Below are positions 8,156-18,547 of a stretch of 64,000 nt of DNA, one piece after another. The notes beneath the pieces are model-generated. The model was not told the origin of the DNA. It saw nothing but the letters and a program-made list of their open reading frames with translations, and did not search any database. How positions within the stretch are numbered: the stretch's first letter is position 1; each line of letters begins with the position of its first letter. The stretch is taken from positions 1 through 64,000 of the forward strand of contig JAAYCT010000009.1 of assembly GCA_012729635.1 (NCBI GenBank), written 5' to 3'. The position numbers and the translations under genes are program-made. The DNA is from Clostridiaceae bacterium (GTDB lineage Bacteria > Bacillota > Clostridia > Saccharofermentanales > Saccharofermentanaceae).

Positions 8156-9325
8156 ATGAAGAAAATATCTGTATTGGGCTCGACCGGATCCATCGGTCTG
8201 CAAACGCTTGATGTGATCCGCCGGTTTCCGGAAAAATTCTCTGTGGTCGCATTGACCTGTCGTTCCAGTATTTCATTGATCAAAGCGCAGGTTAAGGAAT
8301 TTACACCGCTTCTCGTGAGTGTCGAATCGGAAGAAGACGCGAGAAATGTCCGGGAATACATACGGGACGAAGGACTTCATACGGAAGTGGTTTTCGGACC
8401 GCAAGGCAATATCGACTGTGCTACATTACACGAGGCGGACACCGTTGTAGCCGCTATGGTTGGAATGTGTGGATTATGGCCTGTTGCGGAATCGATTCGA
8501 TCGGGTAAAAACATCGCGCTTGCGAACAAAGAAACATTGGTGGCCGGCGGATCCTTCATTATGAAGGCTGCTCGGGATCACGGCGTGGATATTCTTCCGG
8601 TCGACAGCGAACACTCGGCGATATGGCAATGCATTCGCGGAAGAGCAAACGAGCGACTCGAACGAATAATCCTGACCGCCTCGGGAGGACCGTTTCGGGG
8701 ATATTCCAGGGAAATGCTCGAAAATGTAACGCGTGAGCAGGTCTTAAAGCATCCGACATGGAATATGGGCGGAAAAATAACGGTGGATTCGGCGACCATG
8801 ATGAATAAAGGCCTGGAAGTGATTGAGGCATCGTGGTTGTTCGGCATTCCGGTTGATCGGATTGATGTGGTTGTGCATCCTCAAAGTGTTATCCATTCGA
8901 TGGTTTCGATGTCGGACGGTTCAATACTTGCGCAACTCGGGCGTCCGGATATGATTTTACCGATTGAGGTTGCACTCTTTTATCCGGATCGCGGCCCGAG
9001 GATCATACCCGAGTTCGATCCGTTTGCGGAGGGGATCAACAAACTGACCTTTGAAAAATGTGATACAGAAGTTTTTCCTGCGCTCGATCTTGCTTTTCAT
9101 GCGGGACGAATCGGCGGGTCGCTGCCTGCCGTTATGAATTCCGCAAACGAAGAGGCAGTTCAAGCATTCCTGGGAGGAAAGACAGGATACAATCGGATTA
9201 TTCCAGCGGTTCGAAAATGTATGGAATATCATGAGCGGTCGGGTATAATAAAGACTCCGGATCCGGATTCTGTTTTTGAGGCGGATCGGTGGGCCCGCGA
9301 GTTTGTTCGTGCGGATCTGTTTTAA
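8156..9325 (+). CDS. dxr: 1-deoxy-D-xylulose 5-phosphate reductoisomerase
   Basis: Second step of the MEP isoprenoid pathway: DXP plus NADPH to MEP. It is 389 aa, standard size. The NADPH site GSTGSIGLQTLDVI is at the N-terminus, with NKETLVAGG and the substrate/metal region DSEHSAIWQC in order. ATG at 8156 follows GGAGTATAGGA. With ispG 1.3 kb downstream and UppS upstream, it links precursor supply to carrier-lipid synthesis. Confidence 0.97.
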   Translation: MKKISVLGSTGSIGLQTLDVIRRFPEKFSVVALTCRSSISLIKAQVKEFTPLLVSVESEEDARNVREYIRDEGLHTEVVFGPQGNIDCATLHEADTVVAAMVGMCGLWPVAESIRSGKNIALANKETLVAGGSFIMKAARDHGVDILPVDSEHSAIWQCIRGRANERLERIILTASGGPFRGYSREMLENVTREQVLKHPTWNMGGKITVDSATMMNKGLEVIEASWLFGIPVDRIDVVVHPQSVIHSMVSMSDGSILAQLGRPDMILPIEVALFYPDRGPRIIPEFDPFAEGINKLTFEKCDTEVFPALDLAFHAGRIGGSLPAVMNSANEEAVQAFLGGKTGYNRIIPAVRKCMEYHERSGIIKTPDPDSVFEADRWAREFVRADLF

Positions 9326-9352
9326 TGAAAGACCAGAAACAAGGAGACATCT

Positions 9353-10657
9353 ATGTTACCCATAACGATAATTTTCAGTCTGATCGGAATCGGTATTCTT
9401 GCAGCCGCGCATGAGATCGGCCATTTTCTTGTAGCAAAATCACTGGGTATCAAGGTTTATGAACTGTCGATTTTTGTCGGCCCAAAGCTTTTTAGTTTTA
9501 AGAAAAAGGGGATAGAATACAACATTCGGATGATTCCCTTCGGTGCGTATGTTCGCTTTTCGGACTTCGAAGAAGAAGAAGATACCAGTGACGATCCTTC
9601 CCATATTTTGAATCAACCCCGCTGGAAACGATTACTGGTTTCACTGGCGGGTCCCTTAATGAATGTGCTGTTGGGCGTTTTAATCCTTACGATACTGTTT
9701 TCGGTTTCGGGTTATTACACGACCATACAAAGGGACATCTACCCCAATACCCAACTGGAGGGAACTGCGGCACAAGCGGGCGACCGGATTATTTCGATCA
9801 ACGGGCAAAGGGTGTACACGGAATATGATATGTATGCGGAAATATCGGTGACCGACCCGGAGGAAAACCTCACCGTCGGATTCCGTTCCGCCGATTCCGG
9901 CAAAAGATACAGTGTCGTTCTCGTGCCGGATTTGCAAACCGTCTCCAGGATCGGAATCTCTCACCTGAGCGAATTAACCGAGGAGGGCGGATGGAAAGTC
10001 GTTGCGGTAGACCCCCGTCAAAATCAGGGGAATCCCGTAATCATGAATGGTGACACTGTTCTTCGTATTAATGGTGTGTCGGTTTCCGATCCGGAAATTG
10101 CACGGGTGGTCGATTCCGCTTACGCAGACACGGTGACTGTTGACGTTTTGCGTGATGGAACCGAATACTCTTTTTTGATTGTACCGTTTACCGAGGTCAT
10201 CACCAACTCCAGAGGATTTGATCCGAAGCCCGGCGAAGGTCTTTTGGAAGCTGTGCGGGAAGCGGCGGTTTTTCCTCTTGCCATGTTTCGGCTTACGGTA
10301 TTCAGTGTCCGAAGTGCGATAAGCGGGGATCTGGAGCCGTATAATGTCGTATCCGGGCCGGTAGGGATGGTCACAATCGTATCTGACGTGGTCAGTGAAC
10401 CCAATGTGGACAATTCCGTTAAGATCGAATCGCTTGCGCTGATTGCGGCGGTTATTTCAATCGGACTTGCCATCACAAACCTTCTTCCTCTGCCGGGACT
10501 GGACGGAAGCGATTTAATCATGTTGGTAATCGAGACGATACGGGGAAAGAAACTATCGAAAAAGGCGGAGCGGGTTATCAATATCGTTGGATTTGCCGTC
10601 ATCATTCTTTTGGTTTCTTTTGCCCTGACATCGGACATTATTCGGCTTTTTAAGTAA
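9353..10657 (+). CDS. rseP: RIP metalloprotease RseP/RasP (site-2 protease)
   Basis: Membrane zinc protease that cuts anti-sigma factors and remnant signal peptides inside the bilayer; 434 aa. The HEIGH zinc motif lies in the first helix (about residues 21-25), and the C-terminal NLLPLPGLDGSD motif provides the third ligand region. Between them are two PDZ-like segments (about 125-200 and 215-285; note AGDRIISINGQRV and NGDTVLRINGVSV). Many Bacillota homologues are described with one PDZ. ATG at 9353, RBS AAGGAG. It sits between dxr and ispG as in the standard cluster. Confidence 0.95.
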   Translation: MLPITIIFSLIGIGILAAAHEIGHFLVAKSLGIKVYELSIFVGPKLFSFKKKGIEYNIRMIPFGAYVRFSDFEEEEDTSDDPSHILNQPRWKRLLVSLAGPLMNVLLGVLILTILFSVSGYYTTIQRDIYPNTQLEGTAAQAGDRIISINGQRVYTEYDMYAEISVTDPEENLTVGFRSADSGKRYSVVLVPDLQTVSRIGISHLSELTEEGGWKVVAVDPRQNQGNPVIMNGDTVLRINGVSVSDPEIARVVDSAYADTVTVDVLRDGTEYSFLIVPFTEVITNSRGFDPKPGEGLLEAVREAAVFPLAMFRLTVFSVRSAISGDLEPYNVVSGPVGMVTIVSDVVSEPNVDNSVKIESLALIAAVISIGLAITNLLPLPGLDGSDLIMLVIETIRGKKLSKKAERVINIVGFAVIILLVSFALTSDIIRLFK

Positions 10658-10667
10658 GGGGTATTTC

Positions 10668-11744
10668 ATGGAGCGATCCGGAACAAATACAATTCGACTG
10701 GGTGCATTGATGATCGGAGGAGGTCATCCGATTGTCGTCCAGTCGATGAACAATACGGACACCCGGGATGTTGTCGGAACGCTTCGTCAAATCAATATGT
10801 TAAAACAAGCGGGCTGCGAGTTGACACGGGTCGCGATTCCGGATGCGGAAGCGGCAAGGGCTTTGGCCGAAATTGTCTCGAAATCTCCGATTCCCGTCGT
10901 TGCGGATATTCATTTCGATCCGAGACTTGCGATGGCGGCGATCGAAAACGGTGCTGCAAAAATTCGGATAAACCCGGGAAATATTAAGGATCGAACCGCA
11001 CTTGCGAAAATCGCGAAGTCAGCAAAGGCAAGAGGAATACCGATCCGGGTCGGAGTCAATTCCGGCTCGCTTTCCAAAGAAATGATCCGTCGATTCGGCG
11101 GTGTCAACCGCGACTCTATGGTTTTCAGCGCCTTGGAAGCGATTCGTTTAATGGAGGATAACGATTTTTTTGATCTTGTGGTCAGCATTAAATCCTCGGA
11201 TCCGGTCCTGACGATCGAAAGCTACCGGCTCTTGTCAAAAAAGATCAAGTATCCTCTTCATATCGGGTTAACGGAAGCCGGTACGGTTAACGAGGGTACG
11301 ATACGATCATCGGTTACAATCGGAGCCTTGCTTGCGGAAGGGATCGGCGATACGATTCGCGTATCGTTAACCGGTGATCCGGTGGAAGAGGTTCGCGTCG
11401 CGTATTCGATTCTGAAATCCTTATCCCTTCGTCGTCACGGAATGACTTTGGTGTCTTGTCCGACATGCGGAAGGACTGCCGTACCGTTGATTGAAATTGC
11501 AGGCCGGGTCGAAGACATGATCCGGGATCTTCCATATGACTTGAAGGTAGCGGTAATGGGATGTGCGGTCAATGGTCCGGGTGAAGCGCGTGAGGCTGAT
11601 ATCGGAATAGCGGGCGGAGACGGAGATTTTCTGCTTTTTCAAAAAGGAAACATCATCGGCCGGATTGCACCGGACGATGTTTACGACGTGCTGATGAAAC
11701 GAATTCATGAGCTCGGAAAAAACAATCAAACAGACAAAAAATAA
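10668..11744 (+). CDS. ispG: 4-hydroxy-3-methylbut-2-en-1-yl diphosphate synthase
   Basis: Iron-sulfur enzyme of the MEP pathway that converts MEcPP to HMBPP; 358 aa. VVQSMNNTDTRD near the N-terminus and VADIHFDPRLA are typical TIM-barrel segments. The C-terminal Cys ligands lie in SCPTCGRT and VMGCAVNGPGEA. ATG at 10668, 10 bases after rseP. The other MEP genes are not in this window. Confidence 0.97.
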   Translation: MERSGTNTIRLGALMIGGGHPIVVQSMNNTDTRDVVGTLRQINMLKQAGCELTRVAIPDAEAARALAEIVSKSPIPVVADIHFDPRLAMAAIENGAAKIRINPGNIKDRTALAKIAKSAKARGIPIRVGVNSGSLSKEMIRRFGGVNRDSMVFSALEAIRLMEDNDFFDLVVSIKSSDPVLTIESYRLLSKKIKYPLHIGLTEAGTVNEGTIRSSVTIGALLAEGIGDTIRVSLTGDPVEEVRVAYSILKSLSLRRHGMTLVSCPTCGRTAVPLIEIAGRVEDMIRDLPYDLKVAVMGCAVNGPGEAREADIGIAGGDGDFLLFQKGNIIGRIAPDDVYDVLMKRIHELGKNNQTDKK

Positions 11745-11762
11745 GGAGCATAAACTTCACTC

Positions 11763-14700
11763 ATGGTGGAATTAACACATTTTGTCCGGTCATTTTCGGA
11801 CAATGACCGTCTGATAAATGCGGCCTCGCGAATACCCTGCGTGATAAAAAGAGTCATGATGGACGTCCGCGCAAAAAGAATGGCCTTGATTCTTTCCTGT
11901 CCGCAGACGATCCCGGACGGAAAGGATTTGATTGCCCTTGAGGCAGATCTGATGGATGCGACCGGAATATCGGGCGTTCGCATTCATCTGGAGGGCGAAG
12001 CTTTTCAGGATATCTCGGAGGCGGTTGCAGGACCATTACGTGACTGGATCTTAACATGCGTCACCCGCAACGATCCGATGCTTCTGTCGCTAGTGGAGGA
12101 TGCCGGTTTCTGTGCAAAAGGCGGAAAGGTCATTGTCTCCTTCGCGATTCCCTCCGACCCTGTCTTGGTCACGGAGCTATCAAGAAAAATCGAGAGATTC
12201 TCGGAACAACATCTCCCTGCGCGGTGCAACATCGAGATTGTTTCCATAGCCAAAAGTACCGGGCGCGTTGCCATTGAGCAGGTTCGAAAAATAGAGGATC
12301 AATGGAGGTGTGAAGCGCGTAAAATCATGTCCAGACAATCCAAAGAGCCGGAATCGACGGAGCCGGAACTTTCTCAAAAATCTAACCTGACGAAAAAGCT
12401 TACACCTCCCTTCGGGACGGGAAGCGATACATGGGAAAAGCAGGCCGAAAGAGCTTCATCGGATGTCCGAACGGACAAGACTCGAATGAAAGCAAAACCC
12501 GAAAACAACGATCTTGCTTGGGGGAAAATAGACGAGGATTTCCCCAAAGCGTTGATTGGTGATATGGATGAAACGACCGGAACGGTGATCTTCGAGGGTA
12601 AAATCGAAATTGAGGAGATGAAACTGACGAAGTCCGGGCGAAAAATATGCGCGCGATTCTTCGTTACGGATGATACGGGGTGCATACCCTGCATCCGCTT
12701 TTTTTCGCCGAAGGATGCGGATCGGTTTGTGCATTCATTTTCTTCGGGTGGGTATGCGGCGGTTCAGGCAGATGTTTGTTTTGACGCACGTTACACCAAG
12801 GATCTTTCCGCCTCCGTTCTCGGGATTCGATCCATCGACGAGCCCGAGAAAAGAATGGACCACTCGCCCGTCAAGCGGGTCGAGCTGCATTGTCATTCGA
12901 AAATGAGTGAAAAAGATGCGGTGATCAATGTTTCGGAGCTGATGGAAGAGGCTGCACGGATGGGGCATCGCGCTTGCGCCTTGACGGATCACGGAGTGGT
13001 ACAGGGATTCCCCGAAGCTTCTGAAACGGTTGCGAAAATCCGGAAGAATCATCCCTATTCATCTTTTTCCGCGATTTACGGAATGGAGGGATATCTCATC
13101 GATGACGGTCCCTGTTCCGTATATTTCCCGGAACAAAGGCAAGCATCCGTTTCGTCATTTGCGGTGTTGCGCGTCGGTCCGATCGGATCGGAAACCACTG
13201 CTCAAGTCAGAGGAATCCGGATTGACCGTAATTCGGAAGGCTCGTTTGAAATAACCGGAAATCTGAATATTGCGCTTTCCTTCCAAGAGAAAGGCATGAG
13301 GGATGAAGGCTCGGAAGATAAGACGGGGGAAGTTTTCGAAAAGCTTCTGCGAATCAAGGAATTCATCGGAGACCGGCCGGTTTGCGGGACGGGGATTCTA
13401 CCTGCTCTCGGAATGCTTCGTTCTGTCGGGTTTCAGGCCGATGTTGAAAAACATGATCGATATCGCGTCAAATTCAACCCGGTTGCGGTCGAAATATCGA
13501 ATTTAGAAAATATGCTCGGAGAAAAAAAGCCGAAACGGGACAACAACGCTTGCTCCGATCTGTTTTCGGATTGTTCCCAAGAAGCCGATTCCGAATTATG
13601 GGGTGACGTAATGACCGTAATTGATTCGGTTGTACGGATCGGTGCGAAAGATTTTTCGGAATTCGACGAAGCGGCCGGAAGAGCATCCGAGGATCAAATC
13701 CTTTCGCGCAAACAACCGGTTTATCATATTATTATTTTGGCAAAAAATCTTTTGGGATTATATCATCTGTACCGACTCGTATCCGAGTCTCATCTCCGAT
13801 ATTTTTCACACCGGCCGAGAATTCCCAAATCCCTGCTTCGTTATTTTCGGGAGGGTCTGATCGTCGGAAGCGCCTGCGAACGCGGTGAGATATTCAAGCG
13901 TATTCGTATGCATTATTCGCTGAGCAACTCAAATTTGAAAAAAGCATGCGTATCCGTTCAACAGGATTCCTACTTTGATAGCGTGACCGATATTTATGAC
14001 TATTTCGAGGTCCAACCGATTACAAACAATTCCTTTTTTCTTCGGGATCCGGAAAGCGGTCTTGAATCCGAAGAGGATTTAATGAATCTGAACCGGCTTG
14101 TCGTTCACGCCGGGGAGCATTTCGGGAAGCCCGTTTGTGCGACGACGGACGCACATTTTCTTGAGCGTCGAGACGGAGAGTTTCGAAAATATCTTTTGCT
14201 GGACATGGAGTATAAGGATGCCGAGGAACAGGCGGATCTCTATTTTCGAACCACGGAGGAGATGCTGACCGAGTTTGCGTACCTCGGAGAATCAAAGGCC
14301 CAGGAAGTCGTCATTACCAATACAAACAGAATTGCCGATCAAATCGACTTTTCCATTCAGCCTTTCCCGCAGGGGACATTCCCTCCGATTATCGAGAAAG
14401 CGGCGGACGAAATCACTCGTGTCGCAAGAGGCGCGATGTATGAGCAGTATGCATATAAAGGGGTTCCTTCTCCGGTTGTTGAAGAGCGTTTGAATAAAGA
14501 ACTGAATTCGATTATCGGAAACGGATTTGCGATTATGTACTATATCGCGTATATGCTCGTAAAAAAATCAAACGAGGACGGCTATATCGTCGGTTCACGC
14601 GGCTCGGTCGGATCATCGCTCGTCGCAACACTTTGCGGGATTTCGGAAGTCAATCCTCTGCCGCCGCATTACCGGTGCCCGAAGTGCTTGTATTCCGAAT

Positions 14701-16268
14701 TCACCCCTTCGGGCACGTACGGGTCCGGGTATGACATGCCGCACAAGGATTGTCCGAATTGTTTGCTGCCGATGATTCGTGACGGTCAGGAGATTCCGTT
14801 TGAAACATTTTTGGGATTTTACGGCGATAAACAGCCGGATATTGATCTGAATTTTTCAAGCGAATATCAGTCCAGAGCGCATCACTTTGTGGAAGAATTA
14901 TTCGGAACGAGTCATACATTCCGGGCCGGAACCATCGGCTGTTTTGCGGAAAAAAACGCCGTCGCCGTTATCAATAAAATTAGCGAAATAAAAGGAGAGC
15001 GGATTAATCGTGCGGAAGTTCGGCGAAGATCTCAGGGACTGATCGGTGTGAAGCGTACGACGGGACAACACCCGGGCGGGATTGTCGTTGTACCCAAGGA
15101 AATGGATGTGTACGAATTTACCCCGATCCAGTATCCGGCCAATAAGCGCGATGCGGGTGTGATAACGACACATTTTGATTTTAACGCGATGCATGACACA
15201 ATTTTAAAACTTGATATCCTCGGTCATTATGACCCGACCGTGCTTCGTATGCTGGGAGACTTGACCGGTATAGATGTTCGAACGATTCCCATTCCCGATC
15301 CGAAAGTAATGTCCTTATTTGTTTCGCGGGAAGCGCTTGAAATTAAGGATGAGAACTATGAAAACATGGCGGCCACGCTCGGACTATCCGAAATGGGCAC
15401 ATTTATGGCGCGCGATATGATCGCGGAAACGCGACCGTCGACATTTTTTGAACTGGTTCAGTTGATGGGTCTTTCACACGGAACCGACGTCTGGAAGGGA
15501 AACGCACAGGATTTGATTCGCAAGGGAGTGTGTACGCTCGAAAATGTCATCGGATGCCGGGACAGTATTATGACCGTGCTGATTCAGAAGGGCATTTCCA
15601 ACAAAGAGTCATTTGATATCATGGAACGCGTTCGGAAGGGAAAAGGTCTTCTTCCCGAACAGGAATCGACGATGCGGGAGCATGGTGTTCCGGAGTGGTA
15701 TATTGAGTCCTGCCGGAAGATAAAATACATGTTTCCGAAAGCACACGCCGCCGCTTACGCGATTTCTTCCTTACGGATCGCTTGGTTTAAGGTCTATTAC
15801 CCGGAAGAGTATTACTGTGCTTTTTTCTCGATTCGGGCGGATGAATTCGACGGAGAATCAATGTGTAGAGGAATCCATACAGTGAGGCGGAAGAGAAAGG
15901 AGCTTCACGAAGGCTTCTCTTCACGGAAACCGACCGAAAAGGCTCAGTACTATCTTTACGAGCTCATCGAAGAAATGTATGCTCGTGGAATCGAATTTGT
16001 TCCGTTTGATCTCAATCAATCCCATGCGGAAAAATTTATAAAGCTGGACAAGGGAAAAATCCTTCCGCCGATTAATGCGATTACTTCCGTAAGCACGGCG
16101 ATGGCTCGCGCAATCTGCTTCGCTCGTGATCGTAAGCCGTTCGGGACACGCGAGGAATTGATGATTCGCAGCGGTATCGGTCCCTCGGCGCTTGAGAAAC
16201 TGACGGCTTCGGGTGTATTGGACGCACTTCCCGAGTCTGTTCAGATAGACCTTTTTTCCTTACTGTGA
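11763..16268 (+). CDS. polC: DNA polymerase III PolC with degenerate exonuclease domain
   Basis: Replicative polymerase, 1501 aa against about 1440 in Bacillus subtilis. Order: N-terminal domain, OB fold (about 265-350), PHP domain first half with His376 and His378 in ELHCHS, an inserted segment at about 461-632 where the DEDDh exonuclease belongs, PHP second half (from about 650), zinc finger (CPKC ... CPNC), and polymerase core with Asp1026 and Asp1028 in PDIDLNFS. Against the remembered B. subtilis sequence, the insert keeps the length and flanks of the exonuclease but not its acids. The FDVETTG motif reads LRVGPIG (Arg470 and Gly472 for Asp and Glu), and the HNASFD motif reads TGILPA (Ala548 for Asp). 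The His/Asp exo III motif is not recognisable. Polymerase residues look intact, so proofreading is probably lost. ATG at 11763. Confidence 0.96.
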   Translation: MVELTHFVRSFSDNDRLINAASRIPCVIKRVMMDVRAKRMALILSCPQTIPDGKDLIALEADLMDATGISGVRIHLEGEAFQDISEAVAGPLRDWILTCVTRNDPMLLSLVEDAGFCAKGGKVIVSFAIPSDPVLVTELSRKIERFSEQHLPARCNIEIVSIAKSTGRVAIEQVRKIEDQWRCEARKIMSRQSKEPESTEPELSQKSNLTKKLTPPFGTGSDTWEKQAERASSDVRTDKTRMKAKPENNDLAWGKIDEDFPKALIGDMDETTGTVIFEGKIEIEEMKLTKSGRKICARFFVTDDTGCIPCIRFFSPKDADRFVHSFSSGGYAAVQADVCFDARYTKDLSASVLGIRSIDEPEKRMDHSPVKRVELHCHSKMSEKDAVINVSELMEEAARMGHRACALTDHGVVQGFPEASETVAKIRKNHPYSSFSAIYGMEGYLIDDGPCSVYFPEQRQASVSSFAVLRVGPIGSETTAQVRGIRIDRNSEGSFEITGNLNIALSFQEKGMRDEGSEDKTGEVFEKLLRIKEFIGDRPVCGTGILPALGMLRSVGFQADVEKHDRYRVKFNPVAVEISNLENMLGEKKPKRDNNACSDLFSDCSQEADSELWGDVMTVIDSVVRIGAKDFSEFDEAAGRASEDQILSRKQPVYHIIILAKNLLGLYHLYRLVSESHLRYFSHRPRIPKSLLRYFREGLIVGSACERGEIFKRIRMHYSLSNSNLKKACVSVQQDSYFDSVTDIYDYFEVQPITNNSFFLRDPESGLESEEDLMNLNRLVVHAGEHFGKPVCATTDAHFLERRDGEFRKYLLLDMEYKDAEEQADLYFRTTEEMLTEFAYLGESKAQEVVITNTNRIADQIDFSIQPFPQGTFPPIIEKAADEITRVARGAMYEQYAYKGVPSPVVEERLNKELNSIIGNGFAIMYYIAYMLVKKSNEDGYIVGSRGSVGSSLVATLCGISEVNPLPPHYRCPKCLYSEFTPSGTYGSGYDMPHKDCPNCLLPMIRDGQEIPFETFLGFYGDKQPDIDLNFSSEYQSRAHHFVEELFGTSHTFRAGTIGCFAEKNAVAVINKISEIKGERINRAEVRRRSQGLIGVKRTTGQHPGGIVVVPKEMDVYEFTPIQYPANKRDAGVITTHFDFNAMHDTILKLDILGHYDPTVLRMLGDLTGIDVRTIPIPDPKVMSLFVSREALEIKDENYENMAATLGLSEMGTFMARDMIAETRPSTFFELVQLMGLSHGTDVWKGNAQDLIRKGVCTLENVIGCRDSIMTVLIQKGISNKESFDIMERVRKGKGLLPEQESTMREHGVPEWYIESCRKIKYMFPKAHAAAYAISSLRIAWFKVYYPEEYYCAFFSIRADEFDGESMCRGIHTVRRKRKELHEGFSSRKPTEKAQYYLYELIEEMYARGIEFVPFDLNQSHAEKFIKLDKGKILPPINAITSVSTAMARAICFARDRKPFGTREELMIRSGIGPSALEKLTASGVLDALPESVQIDLFSLL

Positions 16269-16292
16269 GAAAATACGGGAAGGAGGTTTTCC

Positions 16293-18521
16293 ATGATCGT
16301 ATCGGTCTATTTACGCGATTCGGTCCGTCGTACCGACCGTGAATATGATTACCTGGTCCCGGATGAATGGTCGGATCGTATTGGTCCGGGCTATTATGTG
16401 CGCGTTCCCTTCGGAAGCCAAAACCGGACGGAGACGGCGTTGGTTATATCGACTCGTGAAACCACCGAAATCTCCCAACCGCTGAAGACCGTCTGCGGAA
16501 TTTTAGATAATCTTCCGGTTCTTCAAAGGGACCAAATCGGGTTAATCCGTTTAATCCGATCCAGATATACATGTACCCACGGAGATGCGATTCGTCTGAT
16601 GGTTCCCTCCGCGGTTGCGGAAATGAAAGGAAATACTCGTTTCGTCGCCGCTCTGAAGGATGAAGAGAAGGCCTTGTCGGTTTTAGCCGAGAACGAACTG
16701 AACAGCCTGGCACAGATCCGTGTTTTGGAGCTGCTTCTGGAATGTAAGGAAGCATCGGTCGCCGAGATTATGAATTCGTTGTCGGTTTCACGTTCTCCGA
16801 TCCATTCTCTCCGCGACAAAGGATTGATTGATATTATTAAAAAGAAGGTGGAGACGGAGCTTTCCTGCATGGAGGACACGATCGTTGATGAAGATGATAT
16901 GCCGACACCGAACGAAAGCCAATGCGAAGCCGTCAAAGAGATATTATCCGGGGAAGGGCCGAACGAGTGCTTGCTTTTCGGCGTTACCGGCAGCGGGAAA
17001 ACGGAGGTATATCTTCGTTGCGCGCAAAAGGTCGTTGCGGAAGGCGGAAGTGTAATCTTCCTGGTGCCGGAAATTTCCTTGACGCCGCAAATGATACGCT
17101 GGGTCCGCGGCCGTTTTCCGGAGGAAACAGCGGTGCTTCACAGTCGCCTGACTCCGCGGGAACGATACGACCAGTGGAACAGAATCCGCCGGGGAGAAGC
17201 GAAGGTCATCGTCGGCGCCCGCTCCGCGATATTTGCGCCTGCCGTTCATCTACGGCTTATCATTGTGGATGAGGAGCAGGATACGTCGTATAAATCCGAA
17301 ACACATCCGAGATATCACGCAAGAGACATCGCGCGCATGCGATCACGGATCACCGGGGCACGCCTTGTATTCGGCTCGGCAACGCCGGCGATTGAGACAT
17401 TTTTTTCCGCCAAGTCCGGATACACGAAGATGATTACGCTTCCCGAACGAGTGCGGGATGCCGCGATGCCTTCGGTTCGCGTAATCGATATGAGAGATGA
17501 ATTGCGAAGAGGCAATCGATCGGTGTTGAGTCAATCGTTGGTGAATGAAATGTCCCGGGCTTTAAAAACCGGCGAGCAGGTTATTCTTTTTCTCAATAAA
17601 AGAGGGTATTCCAGCTTCATCTTATGCAGGGCTTGCGGGAATACGATACTTTGTCCGCACTGCTCGGTTGCCATGACGCTTCACGCACCCGGTAAAGGGA
17701 GAAAACCGGTTCTAATCTGTCACTATTGCATGTTTGTTCAGAAAGTACCGGAGGCTTGTCCCGAGTGCAAAAGTACACTCCAGGGGAAAGTCGGACTGGG
17801 GACACAACAACTGGAGGAGACCGTAAAAGAAATTTTCCCGAATCACCGGGTCATACGGATGGACCGCGATACGACCGCAACCCGGGGAGCGCATGCCCGA
17901 TTACTGGATGCTTTTCGAAATAAAGAAGCAGACATTTTAATCGGAACACAAATGATCGCGAAGGGCCATGATTTTCCCAAGGTGACTGTTGTCGGCATTA
18001 TTAGTGCCGATATGTTGATTCGCGCATCCGATTTTCGGGCGGGCGAACGGGCGTTTCAGTTGATCACGCAGGCTTCCGGAAGATCGGGTCGGGCAGACCG
18101 GCCGGGAAGCGTTTTCATACAAACATATCAGCCGGACGATGAAATCGTAGCGTACTCTGCCGCTTTTGATTACGAAGCCTTTTATGAAAAAGAGGTCGAG
18201 TACCGGAAAAGACTCGGCTATCCGCCGTTTCTCGCGTTTGGATCCTTGATTTTATCCAGCACGGATGAAAGAGTCGGAACGAGTGAAATCCGGCGTGTCA
18301 AAGCATACCTTGATGAGCGGATTTCTTCCGAGTCGCCTTCTGTCGTAAGCGTTTTCGGACCGGGACCGGCCTATATTTATAAGGTTCGCGACCGATTCCG
18401 TTTTCAGATCAATATCAAAGCGCCGAACAAGAGCACTCTGGCCTCGCTTTTTCGAGAAATAACGGATTATTTTGATCGCCCGGAGTATGCAATCCAAACA
18501 GATATTGATCCCATGTGGTAA
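16293..18521 (+). CDS. priA: Primosomal protein N', replication restart helicase
   Basis: 3'-5' helicase that reloads the replisome at broken or stalled forks; 742 aa. The N-terminal DNA-binding domain is followed by helicase motifs: Walker A GVTGSGKTEVYLR (about 232), DEEQ motif II, and GSATPAIETF. Eight zinc-binding cysteines follow in CRACGNTILCPHC and CHYCMF ... CPEC, then TQMIAKGHDFPKVT and a RecG-like C-terminal part. ATG at 16293 with AAGGAGG. It follows polC by 24 bases and begins the priA-def-fmt-rsmB block. Confidence 0.96.
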   Translation: MIVSVYLRDSVRRTDREYDYLVPDEWSDRIGPGYYVRVPFGSQNRTETALVISTRETTEISQPLKTVCGILDNLPVLQRDQIGLIRLIRSRYTCTHGDAIRLMVPSAVAEMKGNTRFVAALKDEEKALSVLAENELNSLAQIRVLELLLECKEASVAEIMNSLSVSRSPIHSLRDKGLIDIIKKKVETELSCMEDTIVDEDDMPTPNESQCEAVKEILSGEGPNECLLFGVTGSGKTEVYLRCAQKVVAEGGSVIFLVPEISLTPQMIRWVRGRFPEETAVLHSRLTPRERYDQWNRIRRGEAKVIVGARSAIFAPAVHLRLIIVDEEQDTSYKSETHPRYHARDIARMRSRITGARLVFGSATPAIETFFSAKSGYTKMITLPERVRDAAMPSVRVIDMRDELRRGNRSVLSQSLVNEMSRALKTGEQVILFLNKRGYSSFILCRACGNTILCPHCSVAMTLHAPGKGRKPVLICHYCMFVQKVPEACPECKSTLQGKVGLGTQQLEETVKEIFPNHRVIRMDRDTTATRGAHARLLDAFRNKEADILIGTQMIAKGHDFPKVTVVGIISADMLIRASDFRAGERAFQLITQASGRSGRADRPGSVFIQTYQPDDEIVAYSAAFDYEAFYEKEVEYRKRLGYPPFLAFGSLILSSTDERVGTSEIRRVKAYLDERISSESPSVVSVFGPGPAYIYKVRDRFRFQINIKAPNKSTLASLFREITDYFDRPEYAIQTDIDPMW

Positions 18522-18547
18522 AATGGAAAATTGAAAGGGGTGTGGAA

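Noticed and set aside
9965-10170. RseP second PDZ as evidence of gene fusion
   Set aside because: Double-PDZ RseP proteins are known in other bacteria, so it is not notable on its own.
16944-17249. - strand frame inside priA
   Set aside because: Shadow of helicase motifs that are intact in the + strand; no start signal.
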